NCBI GenBank assembly: GCA_947447665.1
Contig: CANFJX010000005.1
Span: forward strand, 105,279 to 169,278
From: Bacteriovoracaceae bacterium
GTDB taxonomy: Bacteria; Bdellovibrionota; UBA1018
Direction: 5' to 3'
DNA length: 64,000 nt
Below the pieces are notes generated by a model. The model saw nothing but the letters and a program-made list of their open reading frames with translations. It ran no database searches and was not told the DNA's origin. Both the position numbers and the translations under genes were made by a program. Positions 19,282 to 28,484 of the stretch are shown piece by piece. Numbering within the stretch: the first letter of the stretch is position 1; every line of letters begins with the position of its first letter.

Positions 19282-20271
19282 CTAACTGCCAGTTCCGGCA
19301 GTTCGAGGAAGCAGATCGTCACTCTTATTGCGAATGCGCCTCTGCCAAGCATCAATGAGTTCGATGGCCCGATTCACCTGATCGCACCCGTACTCAGTGA
19401 GTGTCTGATTAGTTTTTTCTCTCACTAAAGCCACCAGGTCGAAATCGTGACGGAGCGCATGGGACTTCTCATTAAGACCCGTTTCGACGGATGCCAGGGC
19501 TTGGAACTCATTCAAAATATTTCCTCCTATCCCAAAAGAGTCCTCCGCGGTGAGCACTTGATGAATCCAGCCCGGCGGCACAAAAATCAAATCACCCTTC
19601 TTGGCTACTGCAGTCACCTGCTCCGCCTCCGCACAATTTAAAAACGGATACCTGGATCGATCAGACGTTCTCGGGTTATAAAAATCTTTATAGAAGGAAT
19701 CCCAGACGAGTGGCCTACAAGTTGGAGGATAAATCACCCAGTGCTTTTCACCAAAAACCAAATACATCCAAGCTTGCTCTCCACTTCCATCTTCATGAAA
19801 AGGGGTAAAACTCCCTTTTCCTGAAAGGGTGAGATTGAGGCCATAGCTATCGGCCAGCCAGTTTTGATTTAAGAAAGGTGGAACTGCAAATTTTCCAGCG
19901 AAAGGTGACTCTGACACCTCATGATCGAAAACATAATACTGGGAAGCGCCGTTCTTTAAATCTGCAAAAAAAACCTCGCCCGGAATTCGTTCCCGAATTC
20001 TGCCCAAAGCGTCGTTTTTCCGATTGTATCCGTAAAGTGAATTGTTTTTAAAGTATTCTTCAACTTGATCTAAGGATAAGTTTTGAATCGTTGGATCCTC
20101 GGCAAAGGTGTCGCTTACGATCACAGGCGCACTTGCGAATTCACGATAGAACTTCTCCATACTTCCCTCAAAATCAGAGACTGAAATCCTCCGAATCTCT
20201 CCAGCAAACGCAGAGGGAACCAACCCAAAAACAAGAACAAGAACAAGAACAGGAAAGGAATAGAGTTTCAT
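19282..20271 (-). CDS. Secreted JmjC/cupin-8 type Fe(II)/2-oxoglutarate oxygenase-like protein
   Basis: This 329-residue protein has a clear signal peptide (residues 1-23, LVLVLVFGLVPSAFA before GEI) and a JmjC-like core. The iron triad is visible as His159 and Asp161 in TPFHEDGSG, and His237 in VPPGWIHQV; Lys176 in GEKHWVIYPP fits the 2-oxoglutarate-binding position. JmjC proteins hydroxylate or demethylate proteins and normally work in the cytoplasm or nucleus, so a signal peptide is unusual. I start at ATG 20271, 11 bases after AAGGAG; a longer in-frame version beginning at 20328 would bury the signal peptide. Substrate unknown. Confidence 0.8.
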   Translation of the reverse strand: MKLYSFPVLVLVLVFGLVPSAFAGEIRRISVSDFEGSMEKFYREFASAPVIVSDTFAEDPTIQNLSLDQVEEYFKNNSLYGYNRKNDALGRIRERIPGEVFFADLKNGASQYYVFDHEVSESPFAGKFAVPPFLNQNWLADSYGLNLTLSGKGSFTPFHEDGSGEQAWMYLVFGEKHWVIYPPTCRPLVWDSFYKDFYNPRTSDRSRYPFLNCAEAEQVTAVAKKGDLIFVPPGWIHQVLTAEDSFGIGGNILNEFQALASVETGLNEKSHALRHDFDLVALVREKTNQTLTEYGCDQVNRAIELIDAWQRRIRNKSDDLLPRTAGTGS

Positions 20272-20557
20272 GTGCTGTCGCAGCTCCTTGCAGAATTGGA
20301 CTCTCATTAAAATTTTAGGAATAGTCAAGAATTATTAATAATCTACGACAAGCTCCTACTTCACCTCAAACTAGGAAGGCCGAGAACTGGCAGAAGCAAT
20401 GCGAACGAGGCAATTTTTGAAAAAATCCTCTAAACCGCGAACACGAGAGGATCCACCCACTTACTCAGGGCGATGGACCTTGCGTTTTCGCACCCAATCG
20501 TATAGTATGCTTACACAATGCGTAAATTAAAAGAATTCATTAGACGAATTCTCAAGT
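20272..20557. other. Intergenic region upstream of the JmjC gene
   Basis: This stretch of about 290 bases separates two minus-strand genes. It holds the terminator hairpin of the downstream-lying REC-phosphatase gene at its low-coordinate-facing edge (20525-20552) and presumably the JmjC promoter; no RNA gene or convincing ORF was seen. A 21-codon plus-strand ORF at 20518-20583 coincides with the terminator and is not credible. Confidence 0.4.
20525..20552 (-). terminator. Intrinsic terminator after the REC-phosphatase gene
   Basis: On the minus strand a 7-base perfect stem AGAATTC / GAATTCT (20532-20552, 7-base loop) is followed by TTTAATTT. It lies a few bases past the stop of the 20558-21757 gene. 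Confidence 0.55.
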
Positions 20558-21757
20558 CTAGCTCTCGTCTCGCTCTGGCTTAACTAGCTCAATCAGTCTT
20601 GGGGTACTATTACCTAGAACCTCTAAAGCAAGAGCAGTGCAATCGCGACTCGGTAAATCGTCCTCACTTATTTTTGATTTAATCTGAAAAGACGACTCGT
20701 TTAAAATATCCTCTAGCTGCTTTTCCCTCTTATTTTCAAGAAGTAGAGAAATACCCTCAATGCCCCCTAAAAGCTCTGTTGCCCCCCCTGAAAAGAGCAA
20801 CAGCCTCCCCTTAGGTTGGAGCTGGATTTGGAATTCCTCCCAATCTAGGTCATGACTCGATCTCGATATCACTTGGCCTAAGGGCGGATAATATTGAAAT
20901 GACTGACCCGGCGGTGCATAAAAAAGGGAGCCCTCGCCCAAAAACGTAAACCTCAAGAGCCAATCCTTCCGATTGAGGGTGCCAAAAAAGATCGAGAAGA
21001 AATCCTTCTCTGCTAAAGTCAACAAGATCTCTTGGTACATCTTCTTCACGACCTCAGTCGTAGCTCCTACGTGACCGAGTTGATCAGCAGAAACTTTAAT
21101 ACAGACCCTCATCAACACAGACAGGATCGCATTGCACAGCCCATAGCTCGATGAATTAGAAAGAACCATCGAAAGTGACGAATGGTCTTGAGCCTCTGCT
21201 AGATCAAAGTAATCCCCGCCTGACCGAGTCCCCACCAGGTATCGATGAGATACGTCAACTCCCTTGACTCCACTCAACCGCTTCGGAACCTTAGCTTTTT
21301 GAAGCCTTTCCGCCAATTCAAGATCGAACTGAAGGTGTCCCAAAATATCAGCAAAAGAAGCATTCATTTGAGTGACCTCGGCCCAGAGCAAATGCTGCTC
21401 ATAATTTTGAATCTTACTCAGGAGCTCTAGCGGGCGGAACGGTCGCAAAATCACATCATCCACTTTGCGCTCCAGAAGCGGTCGTGGAAAGTCTTTGATA
21501 TCTTCATCGACTACAAGAAATAGCACTCGCCCACGCCGCTCATGCTTTGAAAAAATATCATCGATCATTTTTTGAGAATGCGCGAAGCCAGAAAGATGGT
21601 CTGTACCATCAACGAAAACCACCTGGCCCAAGTGCTCGGTCTTTGAGCCGGCTTTCACATCAGCATCCACCCAACTCTGGAGCGCACTCCGGATCTGACG
21701 CGTCCAATCTTCTTCTTTGATTAAATCTGGAGAAAAAACTGTCATTTCCATTTTCAT
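20558..21757 (-). CDS. Receiver-like plus RsbU/PP2C-type phosphatase protein with eroded active site
   Basis: This 399-residue protein has a receiver-like N-terminal domain (about 43-118; Asp50 in VVFVDGTD kept, the usual KPF is RPF, Arg105) joined by a helical linker to a SpoIIE/RsbU-like domain (about 165-380). GGDYFD (180-185) is typical of the family, but the later metal sites are lost: the expected D-x-S-G-H-G is SNSSSYG (200-206) and the expected T/S-D-G is FSGGATE (322-328). Asp372 near the end remains. It may be a pseudo-phosphatase or scaffold rather than an enzyme. AAGGA precedes the ATG by 8 bases. An outer-membrane protein gene and a kinase lie next to it. Confidence 0.75.
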   Translation of the reverse strand: MKMEMTVFSPDLIKEEDWTRQIRSALQSWVDADVKAGSKTEHLGQVVFVDGTDHLSGFAHSQKMIDDIFSKHERRGRVLFLVVDEDIKDFPRPLLERKVDDVILRPFRPLELLSKIQNYEQHLLWAEVTQMNASFADILGHLQFDLELAERLQKAKVPKRLSGVKGVDVSHRYLVGTRSGGDYFDLAEAQDHSSLSMVLSNSSSYGLCNAILSVLMRVCIKVSADQLGHVGATTEVVKKMYQEILLTLAEKDFFSIFFGTLNRKDWLLRFTFLGEGSLFYAPPGQSFQYYPPLGQVISRSSHDLDWEEFQIQLQPKGRLLLFSGGATELLGGIEGISLLLENKREKQLEDILNESSFQIKSKISEDDLPSRDCTALALEVLGNSTPRLIELVKPERDES

Positions 21758-21777
21758 TAATTCATCCTTAATTAAAT

Positions 21778-22902
21778 TCAGTAAAGCGCTGTTCGAAACT
21801 GCAACATGAACTTAGTATCCCCTTGATCTTGATAATGGGTACCCACCTCTTCAGTGTACCAAGCAAGCGATAGCTCGGTACCAGGCTTTTTGATTCCAAA
21901 ACCTGCCGAAGGATATCCTGTCCTTAAACCGAACCTAATAAACAAACTCTCTTTCACGGCTATCTCTGCTCCAGCTCCAACATGGGCCATTGTAACCCGA
22001 CAGTCGGATCGATCCTGAATATCTCGATATGCAAAGGACCAATGGGTAACCAATCCTGGAGCTAGTCTCGTATTGAACGCAAAAGCCGCATCGACTGTCA
22101 TCAACTCAGTGGAAGGCACACCATTTGGACTCTGAGAAAATCGGAAAAGACTGTTGCCACTATAAGTAGTATTAAAAGCATTTCTAACAACGATTGAAAG
22201 TGTCGGTACAGACGGTAAGGGCGCGACCAGCGATAAACCAAAATTATGCGAGAAAGCTGAGCCTTGAGCTAAGCCCGCCGTGTAGTTCAGTGAGCTACTC
22301 GCCGAGACCGTTCGGGTTCCCACTGCTTCATTGACGTATTGGAGGCTATAGCCAAACCTGACCAATCCATTAAGAAGCCGAAAGCCTTTACCGACTGTAG
22401 GGATCAACTGGCTCATCGTTTGATAGGTAATGGTGCCGTTACTATTGGACATTCCGGAAAACTCGCTCTGAACTAGAACCCCAAACGTCAAAAACGGCAG
22501 GCTAATACTAGGAAATATCGACCATCCTGCACCAAACCTCTGATCTGGATGACTATTCAGCACTGAAGCAAATGAATTCAGGCTAATAATATTTATTGAA
22601 TTAGTTCCAAAATTATTGACCAGCCCGCCATTTCCAATGACTGAGTAATTTAGGCCCTCGAAATTGAACTTTCTGATTTTGGCTAAATTGGCTGGATTAT
22701 AGAAGAGCCCCGATGCCATGTCACTTCCCAAAGAAAAAGAGGAGTCGCCGAGCGCAGCATTTTGGGCCGAGGTATATCGGGAGCCCTCAATTAAATCCTC
22801 GCGTGCAACTGCCTCTGAGTTGATAATCCCTAAACTAGTGATCAATCCAAAGGTAAAAACAAAGAACATCCAGGCGCAACGACTTAATCCCATCTGACGC
22901 AT
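21778..22902 (-). CDS. Outer-membrane beta-barrel protein (FadL/PorV-like)
   Basis: This 374-residue protein starts with a signal peptide (hydrophobic CAWMFFVFTFGLITSLGII). After cleavage comes SAQNAALGDSSFSLGSDMASGLFYNPANLA, close to the start of FadL/PorV/UPF0164-type barrels, where a conserved Gly-rich segment and NPA motif open the mature protein. The rest is strand-rich and ends in KFMLQFRTALY, with aromatic C-terminal residue as expected for a BAM substrate. It may be a transport channel or a surface scaffold; substrate unknown. It is 20 bases upstream of the REC-phosphatase gene on the same strand and divergent from the response regulator. Confidence 0.75.
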   Translation of the reverse strand: MRQMGLSRCAWMFFVFTFGLITSLGIINSEAVAREDLIEGSRYTSAQNAALGDSSFSLGSDMASGLFYNPANLAKIRKFNFEGLNYSVIGNGGLVNNFGTNSINIISLNSFASVLNSHPDQRFGAGWSIFPSISLPFLTFGVLVQSEFSGMSNSNGTITYQTMSQLIPTVGKGFRLLNGLVRFGYSLQYVNEAVGTRTVSASSSLNYTAGLAQGSAFSHNFGLSLVAPLPSVPTLSIVVRNAFNTTYSGNSLFRFSQSPNGVPSTELMTVDAAFAFNTRLAPGLVTHWSFAYRDIQDRSDCRVTMAHVGAGAEIAVKESLFIRFGLRTGYPSAGFGIKKPGTELSLAWYTEEVGTHYQDQGDTKFMLQFRTALY

Positions 22903-22991
22903 GTATTTTTATCGGATAAAATCGCGGAAGGTGAAGAAATATATCAATCCAAATTCAGAATAACCGATAGGACCTATGAGCGGGTCCGATT

Positions 22992-23687
22992 ATGAAAAAA
23001 GCAAAAATTTTGATCATTGAAGATAATCCTAATACCAAGCGATTCCTAACTGCGATGCTTGGCGGAGAGTTTGAGATCATCAGCGCAGAAAACGGCATCC
23101 TAGGGATCGAGGTCGCTCGAAACCAACTCCCCGATCTCATTGTTCTGGACGTGGCACTACCAGTGCTAAGCGGTTGGGATGCCTGCAGTCTACTCAAGAG
23201 AGACCAGCGAACGAAGAAAATCCCCATTATCTTTCTTTCGTCTAGGAATGCTCGGTCCGAGACCTCATTGGGGCTTTCCCTTGGAGCAGATGATTATTTA
23301 CCTAAACCTTTTGATTACAAGGAACTCCTAGCTAGAATCCGAGCAAGACTGTCAAAGCCAGAAAAAGAGCCAAATCCGGCTGTCACCGTGGGAGACCTCA
23401 TCATTGATCCGGCTTCACGAGAGGTTCTTTATCAGGGGAAAAAAACTCACCTCACACTCACTGAGTTTGATATCTTAAGACTATTGGCCGAACGCAAGGG
23501 TAATGTGGTCTCTCGCGAAGAAATTCTAAGGATAGTATGGAAAGAAGACTCCACTCACACCAATGACCGCACGATCGATGTTCACATTCGAGCCCTAAGG
23601 AAAAAAATGCCCAACCTATCTACGAGCATTCACTCCATCTACGGCGTGGGATACAAATTCGACCCAGGGACACCAGACGTCGCTTAA
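22992..23687 (+). CDS. OmpR/PhoB-family response regulator
   Basis: This 231-residue regulator has a receiver domain (1-120) with the acidic pair IIEDN, phospho-acceptor Asp in LPDLIVLDVALPVLSGWD, the Ser in IIFLSS and the Lys in DDYLPKPFDYKELL. A winged-helix DNA-binding domain follows (about 132-228; LTLTEFDILRLLAERKGNVVSREEIL, TNDRTIDVHIRALRKKM, IHSIYGVGYKF). No sensor kinase gene is in the window, so it is an orphan here. It lies 73 bases before a Ser/Thr kinase gene and may be cotranscribed with it. A short inverted repeat GGACC/GGTCC (22970-22987) sits just before the start codon. Confidence 0.95.
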   Translation: MKKAKILIIEDNPNTKRFLTAMLGGEFEIISAENGILGIEVARNQLPDLIVLDVALPVLSGWDACSLLKRDQRTKKIPIIFLSSRNARSETSLGLSLGADDYLPKPFDYKELLARIRARLSKPEKEPNPAVTVGDLIIDPASREVLYQGKKTHLTLTEFDILRLLAERKGNVVSREEILRIVWKEDSTHTNDRTIDVHIRALRKKMPNLSTSIHSIYGVGYKFDPGTPDVA

Positions 23688-23760
23688 ACCAGAGAAACCT
23701 AAAGAAAATCGAATCTTTTGCCGATCTAAGTTTATACCCGTCGGGTCACAGGTGACATAA

Positions 23761-25734
23761 ATGGTAGAAAATCAGAAAAAATTCGGAAAATACTACCTGT
23801 TAGACCTTTTAGCGCAAGGAGGCATGGCCGAAATCTATCGTGCCCGCCTAGCAGCAAGCGACGGAGCCGGCCGTGTCTTGGTCATCAAGAAAATCCAGGC
23901 AAGCTACGGAGAAAATCGAGACTTTCTCCAGATGTTTAAGTCAGAAATCAAAGTCACCCTTGGATTCAACCACCCAAATATCGTGCAACTTTATGATTTC
24001 GGCGAAGAAAACCACCAACCTTACATCGCCATGGAGTGGGTCGATGGACGTAATCTTCGACAATTATTAAATCGGTTTGCCGAAATCAAGAGACCATTTC
24101 CGATCGAACTAGCCACTTATATCGCCGAGCGGGCGGCGGCTGGTCTCCAATATGCCCATAGTTACCGCGATAAAATTAGTGGAGATCACCTAAGTATTGT
24201 ACATCGAGACATCAGCCCACAGAACATCCTGATCTCTTTTGAGGGAAACGTTAAAGTCATCGATTTTGGGATTGCCAAGGCCGCAACGAATAGTGAATCC
24301 ACGCGGGCCGGAATCATCAAAGGCAAACCGAGTTACCTTTCTCCAGAGCAGATCTCGGGCGAGGTCCTCGATGGAAGAAGTGATATTTTCGCTCTCGGAG
24401 CAGTACTTTGGGAGACTCTGACTGGGAAAAAGCTTTTCGCAGGAGAAAATGATCTAGCTGTATTGAAACTGATCGAAGGCAGCTCCACTCATGTCAAGCC
24501 TCCATCCCTTCACAACCCAGACGTTCCTAAAGAGCTCGATGAGATCGTACTCCGTACTCTAGCTAAACAAAGAGATCGGCGTTACGCTAACGCGGAGGAT
24601 CTTGCCCGCGCGCTTCATAAATTTATTTACAATAACTTTAATGAATTCAACCCAACCGACCTAGCGTATTACGCTAAGGATTTATTCAAAGATGAGATTG
24701 TTGAGGATCGGAAGAAAATTCAGAAACTCAACGCAGAAGTCGAGGCGATACTCGAACTAGAAGTTCGCACGGCTGCCCCTACTGAGCTCATCTCGTCACC
24801 GAGAGGGACATCGAGAACCCCCGACGAACCTCGGCCGTCAATCAAGGACAACAAACCCGGCCCCCGCTCAGGGACCCGTGGAATCGAGGAATTTGCCAGC
24901 TCCGACGAAGGCTCAGAAGTGCTCGTCGAAAAAGCCCCCCGGAACACCGTAACACAAAGAAGCATTTCAAAAATTAGGGCAGCTCAAATCGGCACAGGTT
25001 CCAACTCAACTCCTTATCAAAAAGGTACTCAACAGACTCATCGACCTAACCCATCAGCACCCACGTCGCCTCTCATTGGAGCGCTACTCTCATTGGTAGG
25101 AATATTGCTCATCGCAGGACTGGGCCCTGAGTATGGAGTGAATGTCCCCTGGCTTTCTGATCTCATGAGCCCCGTCTTCAACCAGAACACACACATCATC
25201 CAAGCGAACACAACTGAAGCCTCTCGATCAGAAGCCTCCATCGTGGGCAATACAGCTACTCGCGCCCCCTTGGACAAGACGATTCTGCTCCGCATTCAAC
25301 TTTCACCCGGGGGCGGACACCCATCCATCCAACTCAACGGAAAAGCACTTTCGGCCAATCAACTTTCTGCGCCCGTTGCTCTCGACTCACCAATTGAGCT
25401 CTTGGTGAGTCGCCCTGGGTTTAAGCCATTTCAAAGCCAATTCGTCGTTGACTCCAAGCAGGCCGCGGGTCTCAGAGAATGGGTCAAGGACATAGCAATT
25501 GAACCCCTCCACTATGGGTTCCTGACTTTGCATACGACTCCCAGCGCTACCGCCACCCTCATGATTGACGATTCTCCGTGGATCAAAAAGACCCCTATGG
25601 AAAGCGAGAAGGTCCCCGCAGGAAGCTACCAGATTCGGCTTGAAAACGACATTCTTGGCATGTCTAAGGTCATTCAAATAAAAATCGAGGAGGGAAAAAC
25701 CATCAACCTCGATGAACAACTGGATGTAAAATAG
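23761..25734 (+). CDS. Transmembrane Ser/Thr protein kinase with PEGA-like C-terminal domain
   Basis: This 657-residue protein has an Hanks-type kinase domain (about 8-285): Gly loop LAQGGMAEIYRA, Lys in VLVIKKI, catalytic HRDISPQN, magnesium-binding DFG in VIDFGIAKA and the PSYLSPEQ segment are all intact, so it should be active. A linker rich in Pro/Ser/Thr follows, then one membrane span (about 437-458, PLIGALLSLVGILLIAGL) and a C-terminal part with a PEGA-like module (LHTTPSATATLMIDDSPWIKKTP ... VPAGSYQIRLEN). This form is common in myxobacteria and relatives. The ATG is 7 bases after AGGTGA. The adjacent response regulator and phosphatase-like gene suggest a shared signalling role. Confidence 0.93.
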   Translation: MVENQKKFGKYYLLDLLAQGGMAEIYRARLAASDGAGRVLVIKKIQASYGENRDFLQMFKSEIKVTLGFNHPNIVQLYDFGEENHQPYIAMEWVDGRNLRQLLNRFAEIKRPFPIELATYIAERAAAGLQYAHSYRDKISGDHLSIVHRDISPQNILISFEGNVKVIDFGIAKAATNSESTRAGIIKGKPSYLSPEQISGEVLDGRSDIFALGAVLWETLTGKKLFAGENDLAVLKLIEGSSTHVKPPSLHNPDVPKELDEIVLRTLAKQRDRRYANAEDLARALHKFIYNNFNEFNPTDLAYYAKDLFKDEIVEDRKKIQKLNAEVEAILELEVRTAAPTELISSPRGTSRTPDEPRPSIKDNKPGPRSGTRGIEEFASSDEGSEVLVEKAPRNTVTQRSISKIRAAQIGTGSNSTPYQKGTQQTHRPNPSAPTSPLIGALLSLVGILLIAGLGPEYGVNVPWLSDLMSPVFNQNTHIIQANTTEASRSEASIVGNTATRAPLDKTILLRIQLSPGGGHPSIQLNGKALSANQLSAPVALDSPIELLVSRPGFKPFQSQFVVDSKQAAGLREWVKDIAIEPLHYGFLTLHTTPSATATLMIDDSPWIKKTPMESEKVPAGSYQIRLENDILGMSKVIQIKIEEGKTINLDEQLDVK

Positions 25735-25761
25735 AAGCCAAAATAAAAAAGAGCTTTATTT

Positions 25762-27243
25762 TTATTCCATTAATTTTAATAATTTTGAAATAAAACCGTC
25801 AAATCCTCCGTTCGAAAGAACGGCGATTAAATCTCCCTTTCGAGCGATTTTAACTACTTCAGAAACACCGGCATCCACAGACTGAAAGAGATTCGCTGAT
25901 TTGCCACTCTTAATGAGGTCATCGACTAGAGCCTGGCTAGAGAACTGGTCCTCGAGTGCGATTCGTGATTGATCGAAGGGGCTTGAAATCCAAACTAGGT
26001 CGGACACCTCAAATGCCTCCCCGTAATCCTTTTGAAAAACTTTTCGCCTAGAGGTGGCACTTCGAGGCTCAAACACGGTGATCAAACGTCGTCCTGGATA
26101 CTTAGAGCGGAGACCCCGAAGAGTCTCGCGGACAGCCGTGGGGTGATGAGCAAAATCATCAATTACTAAAACGCCCTGAGGTTCTCCTCGAACTTCTTGT
26201 CGCCTCTTTACTCCTCGAAAAGATCGAAATGCAGCTGAGACGGCCCTCTGATCTAAACCGAGTTCGCGGGTTTGAATCCAAACTGCCAAAGCGTTGAGGA
26301 CGTTATGAGTACCTGAAATCTGCAAGCTCAACTCATCGACCGGACCTCCCCTCTGATTCTCACTATCGAAAATTTCAAAAGACGTCCATCCGTCAATGAC
26401 TTTTACATTTTGAGCGGTGAACCGAGCGCTTCCGTCCAAACGAGTGCCGTAACTGAGAACAGGGACCTTGGCCTGAAGGGCTAACTCTTGGACTGTCGAA
26501 TAATCCGAACAACTAATCAGGCGTCCGCCCGGCCGAATTCGAGCCACCAACCCCTCGAAAGCCCTCACTACGGCTGCGAGATCTGCATAAATATCAGCAT
26601 GATCAAACTCGACTGAGGTCAAAATAACGTCATCAGGCAAGTAATGATTAAACTTGGGTACCTTATCCCAGAAAGCCGTGTCGTATTCATCACCCTCTAG
26701 AACAAAATATCCTCGAGAGCGCTCCGATCCGCTACGCTCGACACCAAAACCACTCTCGGAAAGATAGAAGCTCTGAGGAAGATCCTGTGAAACGCCGCCG
26801 ATAAAATAACTCGGGTCCTGACGACACTCGGTGAGTACATGGGCGAGTAAACTAGACGTCGTTGTTTTGCCATGGGTCCCCGCCACCACTAAATTTCGGG
26901 TTTTGAGAAGAAGTAGTCGCTCCATTGCTTCAGGAAGAGAGGTGTAGACGTAACCTCGATCGATTGCAAAACGGGCCTCCGGATTATCCGCGCGAATCAC
27001 GTTGCCAATCACCACTAAGTCAGGCCGAACCGCGAGCGCCTGGAGATTCTCGGATTTGTACCCATTGAATAACTGAACGCCCGCGGCCTTCAGAACATCA
27101 CTCATTGGGGGATACACGTTCTGATCGCTTCCACTCACACGAATCCCTCGACGCTGCAAGTAGGAGGCAAACGCCCCCATTAAGGTCCCGCCCACGCCGA
27201 TGATGTGAACAGTCTTTAATGAACTCAATTCTGGAAGTTGCAT
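25762..27243 (-). CDS. mpl: UDP-N-acetylmuramate:L-alanyl-gamma-D-glutamyl-meso-DAP ligase
   Basis: This 493-residue Mur ligase family enzyme reattaches recovered murein tripeptide to UDP-MurNAc in peptidoglycan recycling. The N-terminal Rossmann part reads IHIIGVGGTLMGAFASYLQRRG (shown in part), the ATP loop is VAGTHGKTTTSSLLAH, and the central domain contains LEGDEYDTAFWDKVPKF, which is typical of Mpl rather than MurC. The C-terminal domain has VIDDFAHHPTAVRETL. Recycling tripeptide implies meso-DAP peptidoglycan. It is transcribed toward the kinase gene; an AT-rich inverted repeat lies in the short convergent gap. Confidence 0.93.
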   Translation of the reverse strand: MQLPELSSLKTVHIIGVGGTLMGAFASYLQRRGIRVSGSDQNVYPPMSDVLKAAGVQLFNGYKSENLQALAVRPDLVVIGNVIRADNPEARFAIDRGYVYTSLPEAMERLLLLKTRNLVVAGTHGKTTTSSLLAHVLTECRQDPSYFIGGVSQDLPQSFYLSESGFGVERSGSERSRGYFVLEGDEYDTAFWDKVPKFNHYLPDDVILTSVEFDHADIYADLAAVVRAFEGLVARIRPGGRLISCSDYSTVQELALQAKVPVLSYGTRLDGSARFTAQNVKVIDGWTSFEIFDSENQRGGPVDELSLQISGTHNVLNALAVWIQTRELGLDQRAVSAAFRSFRGVKRRQEVRGEPQGVLVIDDFAHHPTAVRETLRGLRSKYPGRRLITVFEPRSATSRRKVFQKDYGEAFEVSDLVWISSPFDQSRIALEDQFSSQALVDDLIKSGKSANLFQSVDAGVSEVVKIARKGDLIAVLSNGGFDGFISKLLKLME

Positions 27244-27314
27244 CTTTTCTCCCCTCGTCTATACTTTTTGAATCTATCCTCAATTCTCCTATGAGTTAGA
27301 CTCCGCAGTCAAAT

Positions 27315-28451
27315 CTAAGTCATTTGAAGCAAGTCAGCACGGAGGGCATTATGAAGGACGGGCCGAAATTCCTTCATTTTTCCATTTTCGCGACTAGGGT
27401 GAATCCGATTAGAAAGAAGCACGATGCCCACTTCGGCGTCCAAGTCGTACCAAAGGGAAGTCCCCGAAAACCCCAAATGCCCGACCGACCGACGTGAAAA
27501 AAACTTCCCCGCCGAAGACCCCTCCGCAGAGGGAGTATCCCAGCCTAAAGTTCTCCCACAGTCCAGAGGACTTAATGCAGGAGTCCACATGACAGCCAAG
27601 GTCTTTGAACTCAAAAATCGCCCCATCGCGAGACTACGAATGTATTTCAGCAGACTCTCGGCGGTTCCAAATACCCCTGCATGCCCCCCGACGCCCCCCA
27701 TCGCCCAACAGTTGTCGTCGTGGACCTCACCCTGGAGAATCCTCTCGCGCCATGGGCAATTCTCCGTCGCAGCGATCGTCTCGGACGGATTGTGACCGAA
27801 TCGGAACTGAAACTCCGTCAAACCGAGAGGATCCCAAACCCAGGTCTTGACGGCCTGATGCAGGGGATGCCCCGTGAGTTCTTCGAGAAGAAATCCCAAA
27901 AGTAGAAATGAGACATCAGAGTACACTGCCCTTGTCCCGGGCTTTTCGTCTGGGACCTCTGCCAAAATCAGCTTTCTCATGAGCTGTTGACGAGTTCGCA
28001 GAGGAGCTTTCTCTAGCCCAGAAACCCCGCCCCCAGGAGCCAGCTGCTCTCGCAAGGTCTGCCAAAAAGGCTTCCATGCGACAAAACCCGCGGTGTGAGA
28101 AAGAAGATGCCTGACCTCGACCTCAGGGGCAGAAAACTCGGGCAGAATGGAGGTAACGGAAGTATTCCAACTCAGCCAACCCCGATCCACCAAAGCAGCA
28201 GCCAGCGGGGCAGTGGCAACCACTTTAGTCAATGAAGCCAGATCAAAAATCGTCTCCACCGACATCGGCTGACGGGAGGGCACAATGCGACGATCGCCCC
28301 AAGAACCCAGGAGAAATTGCTCGGGCCTTTTCTTTTGCCAAGCTCCCACAACAAAACCCGGCGCAACCTCACCCTCAAGGGCTAGCTGCATCGCTTTAAA
28401 CGTTAGAGGAAACTGAACTGGGCTTAACGGGACATTCAAATAAGAATCCAC
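27315..28451 (-). CDS. Beta-lactamase-family serine hydrolase (class C/esterase-like)
   Basis: This 378-residue protein belongs to the serine beta-lactamase-like hydrolases. The nucleophile motif is SLTK at 73-76 (IFDLASLTKVVATAPL), the second motif is YSD in RAVYSDVSFLLLG, and the third is HLGFSGTSLW near the C-terminus. No signal peptide is visible, so it may be cytoplasmic. Relatives act as D-aminopeptidases, esterases or carboxypeptidases, and substrate cannot be deduced. Neighbours Mpl and an L,D-transpeptidase make a peptidoglycan-recycling role attractive but unproven. Confidence 0.85.
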   Translation of the reverse strand: MDSYLNVPLSPVQFPLTFKAMQLALEGEVAPGFVVGAWQKKRPEQFLLGSWGDRRIVPSRQPMSVETIFDLASLTKVVATAPLAAALVDRGWLSWNTSVTSILPEFSAPEVEVRHLLSHTAGFVAWKPFWQTLREQLAPGGGVSGLEKAPLRTRQQLMRKLILAEVPDEKPGTRAVYSDVSFLLLGFLLEELTGHPLHQAVKTWVWDPLGLTEFQFRFGHNPSETIAATENCPWRERILQGEVHDDNCWAMGGVGGHAGVFGTAESLLKYIRSLAMGRFLSSKTLAVMWTPALSPLDCGRTLGWDTPSAEGSSAGKFFSRRSVGHLGFSGTSLWYDLDAEVGIVLLSNRIHPSRENGKMKEFRPVLHNALRADLLQMT

Positions 28452-28484
28452 CTCTGCTACTCCCCCTTCTTCGCCTGAGGCGCG

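Noticed and set aside
20518..20583. 21-codon plus-strand ORF (MRKLKEFIRRILKSSS...) after a TATAGT-like element
   Set aside because: It overlaps the terminator hairpin and the end of the opposite gene; no ribosome site and no sign of conservation.
25742..25766. AT-only inverted repeat between the kinase and mpl genes
   Set aside because: A stem of only A-T pairs (AATAAAAA/TTTTTATT) is too weak to call a terminator with confidence, although it may help ending transcription.
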